64,000 nt of DNA, taken from assembly GCA_011800805.1 (NCBI GenBank), contig MPNW01000005.1:9610-73609 (forward strand). The letters are read 5' to 3'. The translations under genes and the position numbers were made by a program. Shown piece after piece: positions 1 through 12,606 of this stretch. The number at the start of each line of letters is the position of its first letter. The stretch's first letter is position 1. The stretch comes from Hirudo medicinalis (Eukaryota; Annelida; Clitellata; Hirudinida; Hirudinidae). Below the pieces are notes generated by a model. It did not search any database. It was not told the origin of the DNA and was given only the letters and a program-made list of their open reading frames with translations.

Positions 1-59
<59 letters not shown>
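1..59. repeat. (TTA)n microsatellite
   Basis: Near-perfect run of the trinucleotide TTA at the left edge of the window. It may continue beyond the window. Confidence 0.95.
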
Positions 60-61
<2 letters not shown>

Positions 62-2457
62 TTGTTATTAATCTTTTAACTTTTATAAATAAGAAAATAA
101 GAAAACAAAAAGTGAACACAAACACGTTTACTTTTCACTCACTAATCCACCTGCAATGCCTACCTGTTCATCAGACTAGTCACCTGTACAAGGTTCACAG
201 AGCATCCTCCGCCCATTCTGAAAGTCACTAATTAATGCTAATTTATGCTAATTATGTTAATGAGGCTGATCCATTAACTCATTTCAGCCAGTTTTCCATC
301 GCAGTAGAGGTCACCTACTCATTTCCTGCGGCATCATCATCATCATCATGGTCAACAACGTCACCTACCCCTTGTCTCTGACGAGTCCGTTAAAGTCAGG
401 CTGCCTGTTCCAAATCCAGTAGAACCTGGAGTTCTGCGTTTGAACTTCTTTCAAGATGGCGACTCCGAAGAGCAGCAAAACAAAGATGGCTGCCTCCTTA
501 GACATTCGATGAGTCTTTTATTCAGGCGATAAAACTGTATTTTGAACAATCGCAATTAATCGTGAATTCTGGAAATTTGAAATTAAATATAATCATTTAA
601 TTATTTGTGCTTCTTTAATTTAAATGTTCGATTAAATAATTGTTAATAATAATAATATATATATAATAATATTATTATATTATATATAATAATATATATA
701 TAATAATATTATAATTATAATTATTTATAATATATTTATAATATATTATTATTATATATAATTACATATATATAATTATTAATATTAAAAAATTGAATAA
801 TTATAATTAAATAATAAATAAATAATAATAAAATAATAATTATTATTAAACACTGACATTGCATCTAAAATGATCATAATTTCCTTATTTACATAATTAA
901 CTAAGAAATAAAAATCTTTTTAGATATTTTTATTGTCTTTTGATATGACGTCACAAGCGTGATATATTACATTGATTACATGATTATTATAAATATAATG
1001 ATAATTTAATTATTAAGCCCCACAAATCAAGAAAAGAAGTCCAAAATGTCTGATAAAATATGAAAAGTCATCACCCCACAAATCATAATTACTCTCACTG
1101 CCTTCATTCTTAACCTGCTCAGATCAGCTGATTTTGGGTTCAGAAGTGCAGCCGTCCGTAAAGATTTACGCAATATTATATTACAACATTAGGTTGTTAC
1201 AATTTATTGTGATACTACTATAATTTATTTTGTTATTATTACTAAAATAATTTTTAATTATAATTTATTATTTCATTACCATGTTATATTAGTAAATAAT
1301 TTATATATTTATGTATTTAATTTTATTAATTATGTGATATTAAGTTGTTCACAGAAAATAATTTGACATGTGGTTATTATGACATTCGCTTGACATTTTT
1401 ATTCAATTTTTGGAAATTCCACTAAAATACGAATTGAATTATTCAAATAAATTTGCCATCAACTTGATTTAATTGATTAATTTCGAATAACATTAATTAA
1501 TTTACAATTATTAATGTCATTTATATTTATGGGATTTCATTAGAAAACAAAAATAAATAATCATAAAAGGAATAGGAAATGTAATTGTTGAATAAGAATA
1601 TTTGTAAGAATCTTTCTTGTACAAATCAACTTATATAAATGTGAATGTACTTCATTTATATAGCGCCCCTGAAAATCAATAGGAAAATACAAAATAAAAA
1701 GACATCATTATTATATTATATTTTATTGCAGAAAGCTAATTCTGCTGAAACTGTAGCAAATAAAGGCTAAATAATGAGAATTAATTAAAAAATAGGAATA
1801 AATCGATCGAATAAATAATTATTGAATATTGATTAAGTTTAATGTGAAAAAATAATAATTAAGATTAAAACCAATTATGAACAAATTATAAATCGTAAAC
1901 TCATAATAATANCTGGCAGCAGGATTATTGCGTAAGAGTGGTATTTACAGTTAATACCACTCAGTTGATAACTGAATATTTGCTGGAACATCCCAATAAT
2001 AAACTCGGCATAAATTAAGCCCCGTCGTTTATTACAATAGTATTTATCCCACGCTAAATAATCTTCAAACGATTCAAACAAATAATAAATAATAAATAAA
2101 CCGACCAAAGCATTAACTCCACTAAACAAAATAATATAAATTTACCATCCGACCTAAGATGACCCAAGAATAATAATGCAGCCCTCAGTTTAAAGAGGAG
2201 ATGTTAAGTGCCAGGCCATGATGCCAGTGTGACGCATGCATTCATGCATTCATGCATCGCTGTCTTCAACTCATTTGACGGGAGTTCCATTTTACACTCT
2301 CCTGTGTTGCTCTGCGGTGGATCTAACAGGCAAATGATGACCTTGAGCCTGCTTTTTCAATTTCGATTCACGAAAATGATTTGACGTTATCAGTATTTTT
2401 GATGGGGGGCGGCCATATATTTGTTAAGCCGAGTTAAAAGACAAAGAACGAGTTATT
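60..2457. other. AT-rich non-coding stretch
   Basis: I see no coding exon here. The stretch holds a (CAT)n run near 340, a very AT-rich low-complexity block at about 640-860 made of interleaved TA/TAA/ATT units that can fold back on themselves, and one ambiguous base (n) at 1911. A dispersed repeat lies at 1909-2045 and a TTTATATAGCGCC-type motif at about 1655-1670. The short open frame complementary to 1875-2129 lies on the dispersed repeat and is not a gene. Confidence 0.6.
1909..2045 (+). repeat. Dispersed repeat A, copy 1
   Basis: About 125 bp closely matching 44066-44195 in the same orientation. Shared blocks include gtggtatttacag, actgaatattt and the nearly identical 3' block aataaactcggcataaatta followed by agccccgtcgtttattacaa. 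Nothing codes in either copy, so this is a low-copy or mobile repeat of unknown class. Confidence 0.8.
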
Positions 2458-5400
2458 ATGAGGTCTGTTTCTTGCCTCTGGTTTGCCATTCTATTTGATG
2501 GTTAGTTTATTGAAGATATGTTTATATTTGTTATTATTTTTTAGCTTTTTATTTCTTTAATTTGTTTTTAAAATTTGAACCATCAATTTTAATACGGCGT
2601 AGTTTGTCGTGAAAGGTCTGAAGTCAGCGAAGGTGTGTGACATTTGAAAAAAAATTTTTAAACGTCGCATAGTCATAAATTACCCCTCAAAATATTTTAA
2701 AATAATTTCAAGAAAATTGCACTAACAATGCCTTCTGCATAATTCATGCGATGTTTAGCATAAGTTTATAAATAGCATCTCACGTTAATAAATTAGTTGA
2801 GCCTCATTGTTTTGCTAATAACTGAAAGATGATTCAACGGAACAATTTGCAATCTCAACCAATTTGCAGGATTCTGTCTGGCGTTTCTCTTTTCCGCGCC
2901 CATTAAAGAATATTGCAACATGGACAGTTTTGCCCCGAACTGCAGTCTCTCGCCTAACCATGTCATCCTCATGGACACCGCACAATACGGTTTGATGAGG
3001 CTGGGAAGGTGCTTAAAAGTGGATTACAGTAAAAAACTCGGCTGCAAGGCCGACGTGTTGTCTGCGGTGGATCGACTGTGTTCTGGAAAAGTCACCTGCC
3101 AGGTGAGAATCCCCCACGAGGATATCTACCGTTTGAACCAATGTCCCCAGGAGTTCACCTCTTTCTTGGAGGCATCGTATGAATGCGTCAGAGGTAAGTT
3201 GTACAGTTGTGCCACAATTCAAGGCTTCATCGGCAATCATTACTTTGAGTCTTTTCCTAGTGGAACACGAGGCACCAACGAAGTGCGACTCTGGCATCAC
3301 GGTCAAGTCCAACTCCGGATTTCTCTCGAGTATTCGATCGGATGTCAGACGTTGCAAGTGGTTCATCGGCGTCCAAAGAGGGCAGAAGGTCAATCTTACC
3401 CTGTACGACTTCTTCCATTACCAGCAAAATCATCCACGGCAGAGGGACTCCACGTTACTGTCGTCGACCTCGGATTGTACGAAATACGCCACCATCAGAG
3501 AATCAAACCACGGCCAGGACAAGGAGCTTTCAATCTGCGGCAGAGGACTCCGAGTGAGGACGGTTTACCTGTCTGATTCCAGCAACATCGAAATCACCAT
3601 TCTTACCTCGTTCTGGACTGAGGCAGCTCAGCAGCCAAGATTTCTCTTCAAATATGACGGTGAGTTGTTAACAAGCGACGTATTCATGGCTGCATGTAGA
3701 TTAGTTTGTTAGTTTAAGTGTTGTTTATGTCCAGATTGCATGTCAATTAATTGTTGTAATATCCTTGCGTCAGCGCATGGATATCGTTCGTTGCCATAGC
3801 TGCGCGTCAATATTCTCCCATCTTTTAATCATCAAGTTATTCAGCGGACGAAATGATTAACGCACACTCAAACGAACACGCTCAGTAATGCATTCCCAAT
3901 AATCTGAAGCCGTCGGATGCCCCGACCTAGACCCCAGTTCGTCAGGGTCACCATGGACGGTCTCGAGAGATGGCGACAAGACTACCATAAGTTGCAACAG
4001 CTCCCTCGACAACACCAAACACCATCTACTCTGCAGAGGCAATCAGTGGATAGGAGAGGTACCCTCTTGTTCTGCCAAAACCACCGACCATGGTGAGTTG
4101 GCAAAAGGATTTTTTTTAATTTCTTCTATTACTATCGCTAGATTAATTTATTAATTTTTAAAATGAAGAAGAAATTAATTCGAGCTTCATCCGGAAGGAT
4201 AGTCGTTCCTCTTTAATTGTCGAGTCCAGGGTGACGTATTTCAGCGACATTTGCGACTGGGACGCACTGACGGGATCGTTCGTGATCTTCGTCTTCCCCT
4301 CTGCTTCTTCTCGTTCGTCTTTTATTCTCCATAATCAAAGCCATTTTGAGGTTTTAAGTCCGCGTCAAGACGGGGGATTTGATAATTTTTTTAAAACATC
4401 TTTTCTCCAGTTTTTTTCTCGAACATTCGAAACCTTTATTAGCCTCGTCAGAATTAAGCACCTCGAGAAAAGGGCTGGAGACGGCGTGGAGATGATGAGA
4501 TTTTCGTCGAGAAATCTTGATTCCGAGCGACGAGGAGCGTGCAAAATGGCTCGTTATTGGAATTGATTTATTCCTGCTAATTCATCTCAGCGAATATTCA
4601 TGAATATTCAAGCATTTCATGGGATTTATTGCCTCAAATTGGTTCATACATCACCTACATCCAGCACCAAAAGAGCATAATAATTTCCTCTTCCATCTTT
4701 TTAATCAGAGTTCCAGTAACTTCGGCCTACTCGGAGCTTATTAATATTCAGCGCCAAAATTCGTCCATCGAAAAAATAATGGCGACAAAACTTCAGCATT
4801 GGAAAGATTCTGGCTCCTGCTTAAGATGCATGGCCTCGTGTCCAATGGAAATCTTTCGAATGCCGATGTTAATTCTTCGAAATGTTCCACAATTTGAAAC
4901 TGTCAGCGGGAATTTAAGAGATGCGAATACATGAACACGAATTGATGCAAGAGTCGAGCATCGCGTCGTGTGATTTTTCTCAAAATGTTTCCTTCCTTCA
5001 AAACAGGAGAAGGAAATGGTAGGACGAAAACAAAACAAAAAAAGAAATGATAAAGAAAAACAAAATAAAAAATACGCGAATTCACGCCCCCTTCCTGAGT
5101 CGTAATGTAAATTCTTCGGCTTCTCCCCGCCAATAAAATCTCAACTCTGGCTGTTCGAGGTTGCTACACTCCGGTCATTAAAGCTAAGTTGTCTTCAGTT
5201 GTAAATCCATTACTCCATCTCACCTTGCTTCCTTCTTCTGCTGCTGCCGTTGGATTTATTCTTGTTCTTCATTCTCATGGACTCCTCAGGTGAACTTCAC
5301 TTTCTTCTTGGTGTTTAATTGCTCCTCCATCCACATTGTGCTCCGAAACCTCTCAGGAATTGAGTCCTTCCTTCATTCCTTCACTTTTCATTTCTCCGGT

Positions 5401-8200
5401 TTTAGAAGAAGCAAGGAATCTTTTTAATTACATAACAGACGAATATCTCCCCGAATAATTTCTCCACTCGACCATCCATCAATCACTAATAGCGAATTTA
5501 ATTTTTAATGTTCCGGCGACTAATCCTGGGCGGGCACTTAAAGAAATTGCGATTGTTGTTTGTTTTTTTTTTTCGTTTTCCCTTCCGGAATCGGACTCCA
5601 ATATCGGAGTGTTTTCGCGCGCAAGTAATCCAGACGATTGAAGTGCTGTGAGATATTTGCGTAATGAAATAACCAACATTATGACCGACGGTATAACGAT
5701 GCAAATGATTCCTGCAACTTATTCTACAAACGCAAATCAACAGCAGACTCTTTGAAACGTCAAACAAATGGAATAACACGCAGCGGACATTGCGAGCTCG
5801 GATTAACGAGTTTCAGACTTAATCTGCTAATCGAGAACGAACGTCCATACTTTGTGAATATTCAATCCAAGAAAAGAAGTTCCCTCTGTCGACAGCAGTT
5901 GAAAATCGTGGAAGAGCTTGTTTCAAAGTAATTGAAAAAACGCACACACAAAGAGTCCCTCTTTTGGACTGGACTCGAATGTGAGGATTGTTGGGAAAAT
6001 TTGTCGCTTCTAAAACGTCGCCTGGCTCGCAATGAATGTGTTTGTTTTAATTCCAATCCGAGCTAACGGTGAAATATTGAAATAGGAAACCCCACATGTT
6101 CTCCATTGAAACTTCCAAACTTTTTTTAACCTTCTCATGTCCCTGGAATGAAATGACAAATGCCGAGGGAGGTTGGGATTCACGTGGACATCTTCTGACA
6201 ACGGAGTGAAAGAAATAGACAAGGGTCAACTTTTTTTCAGTTAAGTTCTCCACTTTTCCTCATCCGGTCACAATCGACTCAGACTCTTTTAAACAATTTT
6301 TTTCCTCCTTCCAAACTCAATCGCTCCACTACACGACTAGGAAATTAATCATTCTCTGCTAAACGAACCATTTGCTTTATTTTCAATATCGATCCGCTTT
6401 ATTCTGACGTCCATTCAGAAATGCTTCGGTCGCCTGCCATCAATTTTGTTCTTTTCCTTTGAGAATTTTCCGCCTTCAGAGCTCGTTGTGTTCGTAAACG
6501 GTCACCATAGAGACGATTCACGGAGTGAAGTGTTTAAAAAATGGAAAATGAAAAATGGAATGAATGAAAATGCGCCGAGGTCAAAAATTCCGACTCATTA
6601 CGACTCATGTTGACGAGGTCTTTTATTGAGATGAGTCAAAAAGGGGTGAATGGCTTTCGATGGTTTGGGGCTCGGGGCTCCGACCTCGCATGCCCCTCTC
6701 AAGGTGCAGAACTTATCTGACAAGACAGGAGGAAGGGGTTTGTGAAAAGTGTCTAAAATTTGAATAGAACCCTCGAACAGAGTTTCTTAACTGATAAGAA
6801 TTCGCGTCCGAGAAAAAGATTCTGGTCCGACGATTCTCCTGTCCAGAAATCCTCGATACGAAAAACGAAAATGTTTGGAGAGAAAAAACACTTTAATTAT
6901 GAAATTTATTCAATAATTTATGACCGATTAATGTTAATAATAAATGTTGTAAATAAAAATTAATAGCCTCGAATAACTTACCGGCTCCGATTTCCGGCAT
7001 TCCTTGGAGGTGGGAACACAGAGGTTGAGTGAGATAAGAGCCTTTAAGAAGTGTCAATTATTTCATTCCCGTGTTCCTTTTTATGGCTTCTCAGTCTGTT
7101 TTACGATCAGATGATGTCTGGATGTTCTCATCAACAGGTAACGCTGGTTGGGGTCTGAGAAACATCGTCCTTGATAACTGGACCAGTTCGCAAGGTGATA
7201 ACACTTCGTTTATTGCAGTCTTTTCTGATGGCTTTAACACGTCTTTATCGGTTTTGATTGCTGGCCGTTATTAATTACTTTGTTTATTAACTTTATTAAA
7301 ATGATGATGATGATGATGATGATGATGACGACGATGACGATGTCGAAGATGATGTAAAGACTATCACAGAACTAGCCTTGCTATTCAACAGGACTCTTCA
7401 CTGTGATCATCATGGGCGTTGTTCTTGGGGTTTTGTTGGGGGCTGTCATGTTGATTCCCCTGCTTTTTTACTTCAAGAGGTTCGTGTATGCATGATGATG
7501 ATGATGATGCTGATGGTGCTGATGACTATGACGGTAGTGGTAATGATGGTGATGGTGACGCTGGGGGTAGTGGTGATTATGGTGACGGCTGAGGTGGTGG
7601 CGATGAATTTATTTCAATAATTGGCAGTGGTGACCCCTGATTCTGAATTTCAGACGAATCGATTTCTCTCTCTTGTTCGTTTAATGTCCTCGAGTTAATT
7701 GTTCCGATCGTTTAAAACTCTGAATTCTCAACGCACGCCATCATTAAATTCATCAGCATCCTCCGACCATCCATTTCAACATCCACGTCTTTGCCATCAC
7801 TCGCCTAACAAAACTCATTCATCCACTCATCGACAGGAGGGATACACTAAGACACAGGATGCTGATGATGGCTCCACACGTTGACGGCCAAATATTCGAA
7901 GCGAATAGTGATGTTCAGACGTGTCCACCGATGGAGAAGTCTTCGTTTGTTCTCAACCAGCACCTGCACAACGAGATGTGCAGCTGGTACGCCAGGGATG
8001 GTACAGAGGAGAGCCTCAAGACGAACTGTTGCTCCACACCCATCCACCAGATTCCTCCTCACCAGACCCTCATCGCCTCTGACGAGTGTTGGTCTCAGTG
8101 TCCACCGAGAAGTCTCCCAGACAAGAAACATCCTCAGACTTACGTGATCAAAGCGCCGGTTTTGGATTACCTCGAGCGCGATTACGACAGCCCCAAGTAA
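2458..8200 (+). CDS. SUEL lectin-CUB-sushi single-pass membrane receptor
   Basis: Predicted type I membrane protein of 475 aa. Exons: 2458-2500, 2870-3193, 3261-3659, 3910-4092, 7111-7137, 7392-7479, 7837-8200. All introns are GT-AG and phases join exactly (1428 nt). In order: a hydrophobic signal peptide split by intron 1 (starting MRSVSCLWFAIL); a galactose-binding/SUEL lectin domain at about 29-122 with spaced cysteines, ending ASYECVR; a four-cysteine CUB-like domain at about 123-255, ending FLFKYDA; a sushi/CCP domain at about 256-315 (GCPDLDP to NQWIGEVPSCS); a 27-nt microexon; a transmembrane helix at about 326-350 (VIIMGVVLGVLLGAVMLIPL); and a cytoplasmic tail of about 120 aa. A possible AATAAA lies at 9250. 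The architecture suggests a cell-surface carbohydrate-binding adhesion or receptor protein. I do not recognise a named ortholog, and the ligand is unknown. Least certain are the microexon and the 3-kb intron before it. Confidence 0.85.
4093..7110 (+). other. Large intron of the SUEL receptor gene
   Basis: About 3 kb between the sushi exon and the 27-nt microexon. The sushi exon's donor (CATG|gtgagt, phase 1) joins directly in frame to the microexon, so no further exon is required. The open frames inside (for example 4231-4566) lack splice context or domain similarity. An alternative extracellular exon cannot be excluded. Confidence 0.5.
7300..7336. repeat. (ATG)n microsatellite
   Basis: Run of GATGATGAT units turning into GACGAC/GATGAC, inside the intron before the transmembrane exon. 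A second impure ATG tract occurs at 7494-7600. It produces an artefactual methionine-rich open frame. Confidence 0.9.
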
Positions 8201-9054
8201 TTCTCCCGGCTGAGCTTGGGTGCTTCCTGGTTGCCTCGAGGAAGGCCAAAGAAACGAGGATGTCAACAGTCCGCTGTGGTCGCGACTGTTACCTCCCTCG
8301 ATCACCTCAGTTGTATAATATTCTCGTTAACACCGAGCTGTCGAAATGTCTGATCTGAATTTTCAACGAGCCTCAGAAGCACGACGATGAAAATGAAAAT
8401 CATTTATCTCCCGGAGAAGCGCGAAAATATTTTCGCACGCTTGTACTTAAAATGTTGCGTGTACTTAAAATTATCTCGATCGATACATAGATACTGAATC
8501 TAATTTACTTTAAAAAAATCTTCAGTAGGTCCTGGTTAAGAAGGGATGAATCACTGGACACGAAGCCATTGATTGAATAACAGCTGTCTGGATTTGCTGC
8601 CGTCTCAACCAATTTCCTGCTTTAAAAAAAATCATTTCATCCCTAACACGATACTTTTAAATTTTAAATTGAACGATTCACTTCCGATTGAAAGTATCGA
8701 GGCCAATTTTTGAGCAATCGAAAGTGTTTTCAGGCAATTACAGTTTCTCGGTGACGGTGCAGTTGGGTCGAGCGTCGGCATTGTCTTGCTGTAGCATCAG
8801 CCTTCAAGATGACGTCGCTAATTTTGCTTTTGTTTATTTTTTTTTACATTTGCTCTTCCAAAAGTGAAAACACATTCTACAGTCATTTCTGAATAATGTC
8901 TTTCGTTTTCATTTCGTGATGAACTTAAGAAGTGCCGCTTTATCTTAACAGGATCAGCTTGTGACGGTGATTATCAAAGATACCAAACTCTAAATATTTC
9001 TAGGCCGAAAAGAACCTTTTGATGGTGTCAGAAAAAAATGCTTCTGGATTGATG

Positions 9055-9099
9055 GATGATTGATTGACTGATCGATTGATTGATTGATTGATTGATTGA
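9055..9099. repeat. (GATT)n microsatellite
   Basis: About ten tandem copies of gatt with one interruption (gactgatc). Confidence 0.9.
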
Positions 9100-10214
9100 C
9101 GCAAAAGAGAGTGTGAGGATTTCGAGACATTCCTGAAAATTTTCTTCTCCTGGAGCATCACGGCGGACATCGGAACACCTGGGAATACACAGAAGAATCT
9201 CTTCCGAAGATTACGAAGTTTTGTTCATCCAAGCGGTTGTCCATCCATCAATAAAATGACAAAAATCGGAGATGATAAAATACTTTAAAGCAATTTTATT
9301 ATTATTTCTATTATTATTATTATTATTGTTATTATTATTAAATAAATAAAAGATTTTTAATGTCATTGCTGCAGGGTTGGAGGGGTTGCTTATAACGAAA
9401 TCGTGGTCTCTCGAAAATCTATGTATTTATGTGTGATGATAAAATCATTATCTTAAAGATAATTCGAAGAATTTTTAATAAGAATTTCTTTTGTCAGTAA
9501 AAGAACTGTTAACATTTAGTTCATGAAGTTCATTAATAAATGCCTAGGTGTAAGAGCCTTGGCAAAGTGAACATAAACATTGTCAGTAGACGAATGAAAT
9601 ATGGTAACGATGTGTCGACCTAATAATGGTTTTTCAGCCAAATCGTTTGGGCAATGTCATTCATTAAAAGCATCCATTGTCTTGTCAAGTCCTTTCTTCG
9701 AGGAACCTTACAGGGAATTTTTATTGATGTTTAATGCTTTCAATATCAGTAATAAACATTTGTTTTATTGACGACTTGTGAAACGGGCGGTGGCTGGTCT
9801 GTATTTGGCGAGACTGATTCGAATGGAACATTTATGGACAATGACAAATTGCTATAACTTCCGATGGATTTACGTGCAATAGAGAATTTGTTTATGTGCG
9901 TCGAATTTGTGGCGAGCGCTTTTTTTCTGCATATCCTTTAAATGCGTCCATCTCGAGTTTAAAGGTGATCATAAAATAATAACAATAAACGTTTTAGCGC
10001 ATTAAGGAATTTTTTATTTGATGCTGTGTGCACGCATAAAATATTATAATAGAGAATGTAGAAAGCAGACGTTCTGCAATGTTAATAAATAAGAGTATTT
10101 TTACAGTGGCATATGTTCCATTGGAACATCAAGACCCATGTAAACTTAAGGAAACTTTCATTAAAGAAGAAAATAAAAAATTTAGAAGTAAGAAAAAGTA
10201 ATAAAATTTAAGAC

Positions 10215-10390
10215 AGTATGAAATCCGGCTGAACCAGAGTTGGTTATTGAGAGGGGAGTCTGTTCCAGGTTTGTGGGCCAACAACGTCAAACGAAACTGA
10301 CCTGTCCTTCTGCGTCGGACGATAAGGGAACCTCTGGCTGCTGTTATGGTCCCACGCCTTCCTGGTATATCCGGGTGAAAGACAATTAGG
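10215..10390 (-). mobile_element. Non-LTR retrotransposon remnant (3' end of ORF2)
   Basis: The minus strand reads a short peptide containing SVSFDVVGPQTWNRLPSQ followed by a stop. The phrase VxGPxxWNxLP is characteristic of the region after the reverse transcriptase domain in CR1/Jockey-like LINEs. It is 5'-truncated and not functional. Confidence 0.65.
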
Positions 10391-10739
10391 GCGGAGTCAG
10401 AGGCGTAACTAGGGGTTTCAGCTCCCGGGGCGAAATTGCTAATTTGGTGTCCCCCTTAGCTAGAACACTGGGCGGCGCTTGGCCCTGGAGAAACTTAAAT
10501 ACTAATGGGTACTAGTATGTTATCTTGTAGTCTATCCTTTGCTGAATGTGTAGGGAGTCCATGAAGAAGTAGAGCAGGATATTCAACTAGCGATAACCCG
10601 CCAAGAAATGAAATGGCCCGTTTCATAAATATGGCCCAGTTACGTTTTTCACAATAACTTCTTATGTACAGGATTCACGTAGACCAGTTTTTTTTGCACA
10701 ATAAACACTGTACTGGAGTACATTAGGTTCACAGATTTA

Positions 10740-10815
10740 TCGGCGTCGGTAGCCGAGTGGTTAGGGCTTCCGCTTTGGTGCGGCTCCGTTAGTTCAGATC
10801 CTAGCTGCTTGCAAG
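10740..10815 (+). mobile_element. tRNA-derived SINE head
   Basis: The sequence contains an RNA polymerase III A box (TAGCCGAGTGG) and, about 35 nt later, a B box-like GTTCAGATCC, as in tRNA-derived SINE heads. The 3' half does not close into a proper acceptor stem and no CCA-adjacent pairing is visible, so it is a SINE or tRNA pseudogene rather than a working tRNA gene. Confidence 0.6.
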
Positions 10816-12606
10816 AGTTTCTCTAACTGACTAATACAGGTTCATCAAATTTATTGTAATATATAAGAGAGCATTATCATGCTGAAACTGGCTGAAACAT
10901 CTCGGAATTTGTGTCATGTTGTACAGCTTTTAGTAGTGGAAATAGATGCTTGGTCAGTGATGTCCAAGTATTTTTACGAATTTTGCTTCCCCTCTAAGAA
11001 AGCAAGTTCAGAAGAAATGGCGGTTCAGATCGTCATCTGAGCCATCTCCGAAATTCCGTTTAAAAAATGTTTTTTGAGATCCTCTAACATTATACTAGTA
11101 ATATTTAAAGTCATCCAAGTTCAATTTTTTTCATCAAAAACATAACCCAGTCCAGTTCATCTCCGAATTCACCATCACCCTTGCCAAATTTAATTGTGAG
11201 CTTTTTTTTAGAAATGATTTCTGCTGATACTTAACAAACTTCTGAAAACCACTTCTCCTTTGACATTTTAGTATGGTCAACTAATTTATCGCAAAATGTA
11301 GCTTGTGTTTAAGTTTATTGTTGAGCTAAACTTCTTGAAAGGTTCTTGGGAGGACAACTCATCTTTGACGTTCATCCAATTTTTTAATTCCAGTTCCATA
11401 ATATTATTCCATTTCTTTTAGAATCATTCAAGTAACGGCTTATAAACTTTGCAGGGACTTTGCTTTTATATCTCTGAAATGAACAAATTCATGTCCTAAG
11501 ATATTTATAAAGCTCGTTATCAATATCACAAAGTCTCTTTTCAGAATCCATCTATAATCAATTAACTGTGCCTTTTATCACTTAAACAATTCAAGGACAT
11601 GAGGCCATATATATAGAGCCTTACTGTAATAACCACTTGTAGCCGTGTAATAAAATTATTTCCTGGATAGGAAGAGACAGGCCCGAAAAACGCCAAAAGA
11701 ATCAGAGTTACACTCACTTCATTAAATGAATAATATCTGTCAAATTAAGTAATAAAAAAAAACCAGTTTGAACACAAGTAGCTGGCGATATGATGTGCTT
11801 GCCATGCTAATAAATGACAACTACCGATTTCAAAGTGATCCTGCCCTCGGTTACCAGACACTCAAAAAATTTGGCCCTTCATAAAATGTAGTTGAATACC
11901 TTGAAGTAGAGTGACGTAATCAAAGATTAACTTATGCCTCTATTAATTATAATAACCCATATTAGGTGGGTGTAAAAATTTAATTTCTCCAATCGAGCAA
12001 GTTTCTGTAATTAAGCAATAATGCGCATATTTGATAAGATTAGTAATAATGCAATATGGTGATATCTAAAAAAAAATCATTCCAAGAACATTAGACAAGC
12101 CAAATTCAAGTATTTTCAATATAGAATACCTTAGAACACTACTACAGCACTGGCGAGCATCTGAACATATTTTAAGCAATTTTTGCAAAGGCGTAACCTG
12201 GCTCATCTTGTCGAAACAAATATAAAGTCAGTAAATTTTTATAATTGTAGGATATATACCAAGATTATTCTGGAAACTCAATCAATTTATGTTCGCTGCA
12301 ATAATAATAATCAGCTGAATTAATTTCATTCATGAGGCTAAAATATGCGAATATGAAATCAGGAGCACCCAAACCCGAGGCAGGGCCATTTTTAATTTAT
12401 AATTAACATTCTTTCCAAATTGCTAATTATAACATTAACAGCGTTATTAACAATTATTATTTTATGTTTATTTCATAAAACTATTTTGGTTTTCACGTGA
12501 GCTTGCTTTTTGTTTTCACATTCACCTCGTCTAGCAGAAAAGAAAGAAACCGGGGCATTGCTATCACATATTGTAAAATTTAACCAAATTAGTTCAGTCT
12601 GCCACC

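Larger units (their letters stand above)
8201..12606. other. Gene-poor region with 3' UTR and TE debris
   Basis: No coding exon seen. The first kilobase is probably the receptor gene's 3' UTR (AATAAA at 9250-9255). It contains a (GATT)n run at about 9055-9099 and an (ATT)n tract at about 9297-9345. A LINE remnant lies at 10215-10390 and a tRNA-derived SINE head at 10740-10815. From 10820 to 12600 the sequence is featureless and AT-rich. Confidence 0.6.

Noticed and set aside
4231..4566. 111-codon ORF in the receptor intron
   Set aside because: Low-complexity Ser/Phe content, no phase-compatible acceptor and donor pair, and the flanking exons already join in frame.
7378..7620. Methionine/valine-rich membrane ORF
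   Set aside because: It starts in the real transmembrane exon, then reads through an intronic ATG repeat.
10740..10815. Functional tRNA gene
   Set aside because: A and B boxes are present but the B box is imperfect and the acceptor and T stems do not pair well.
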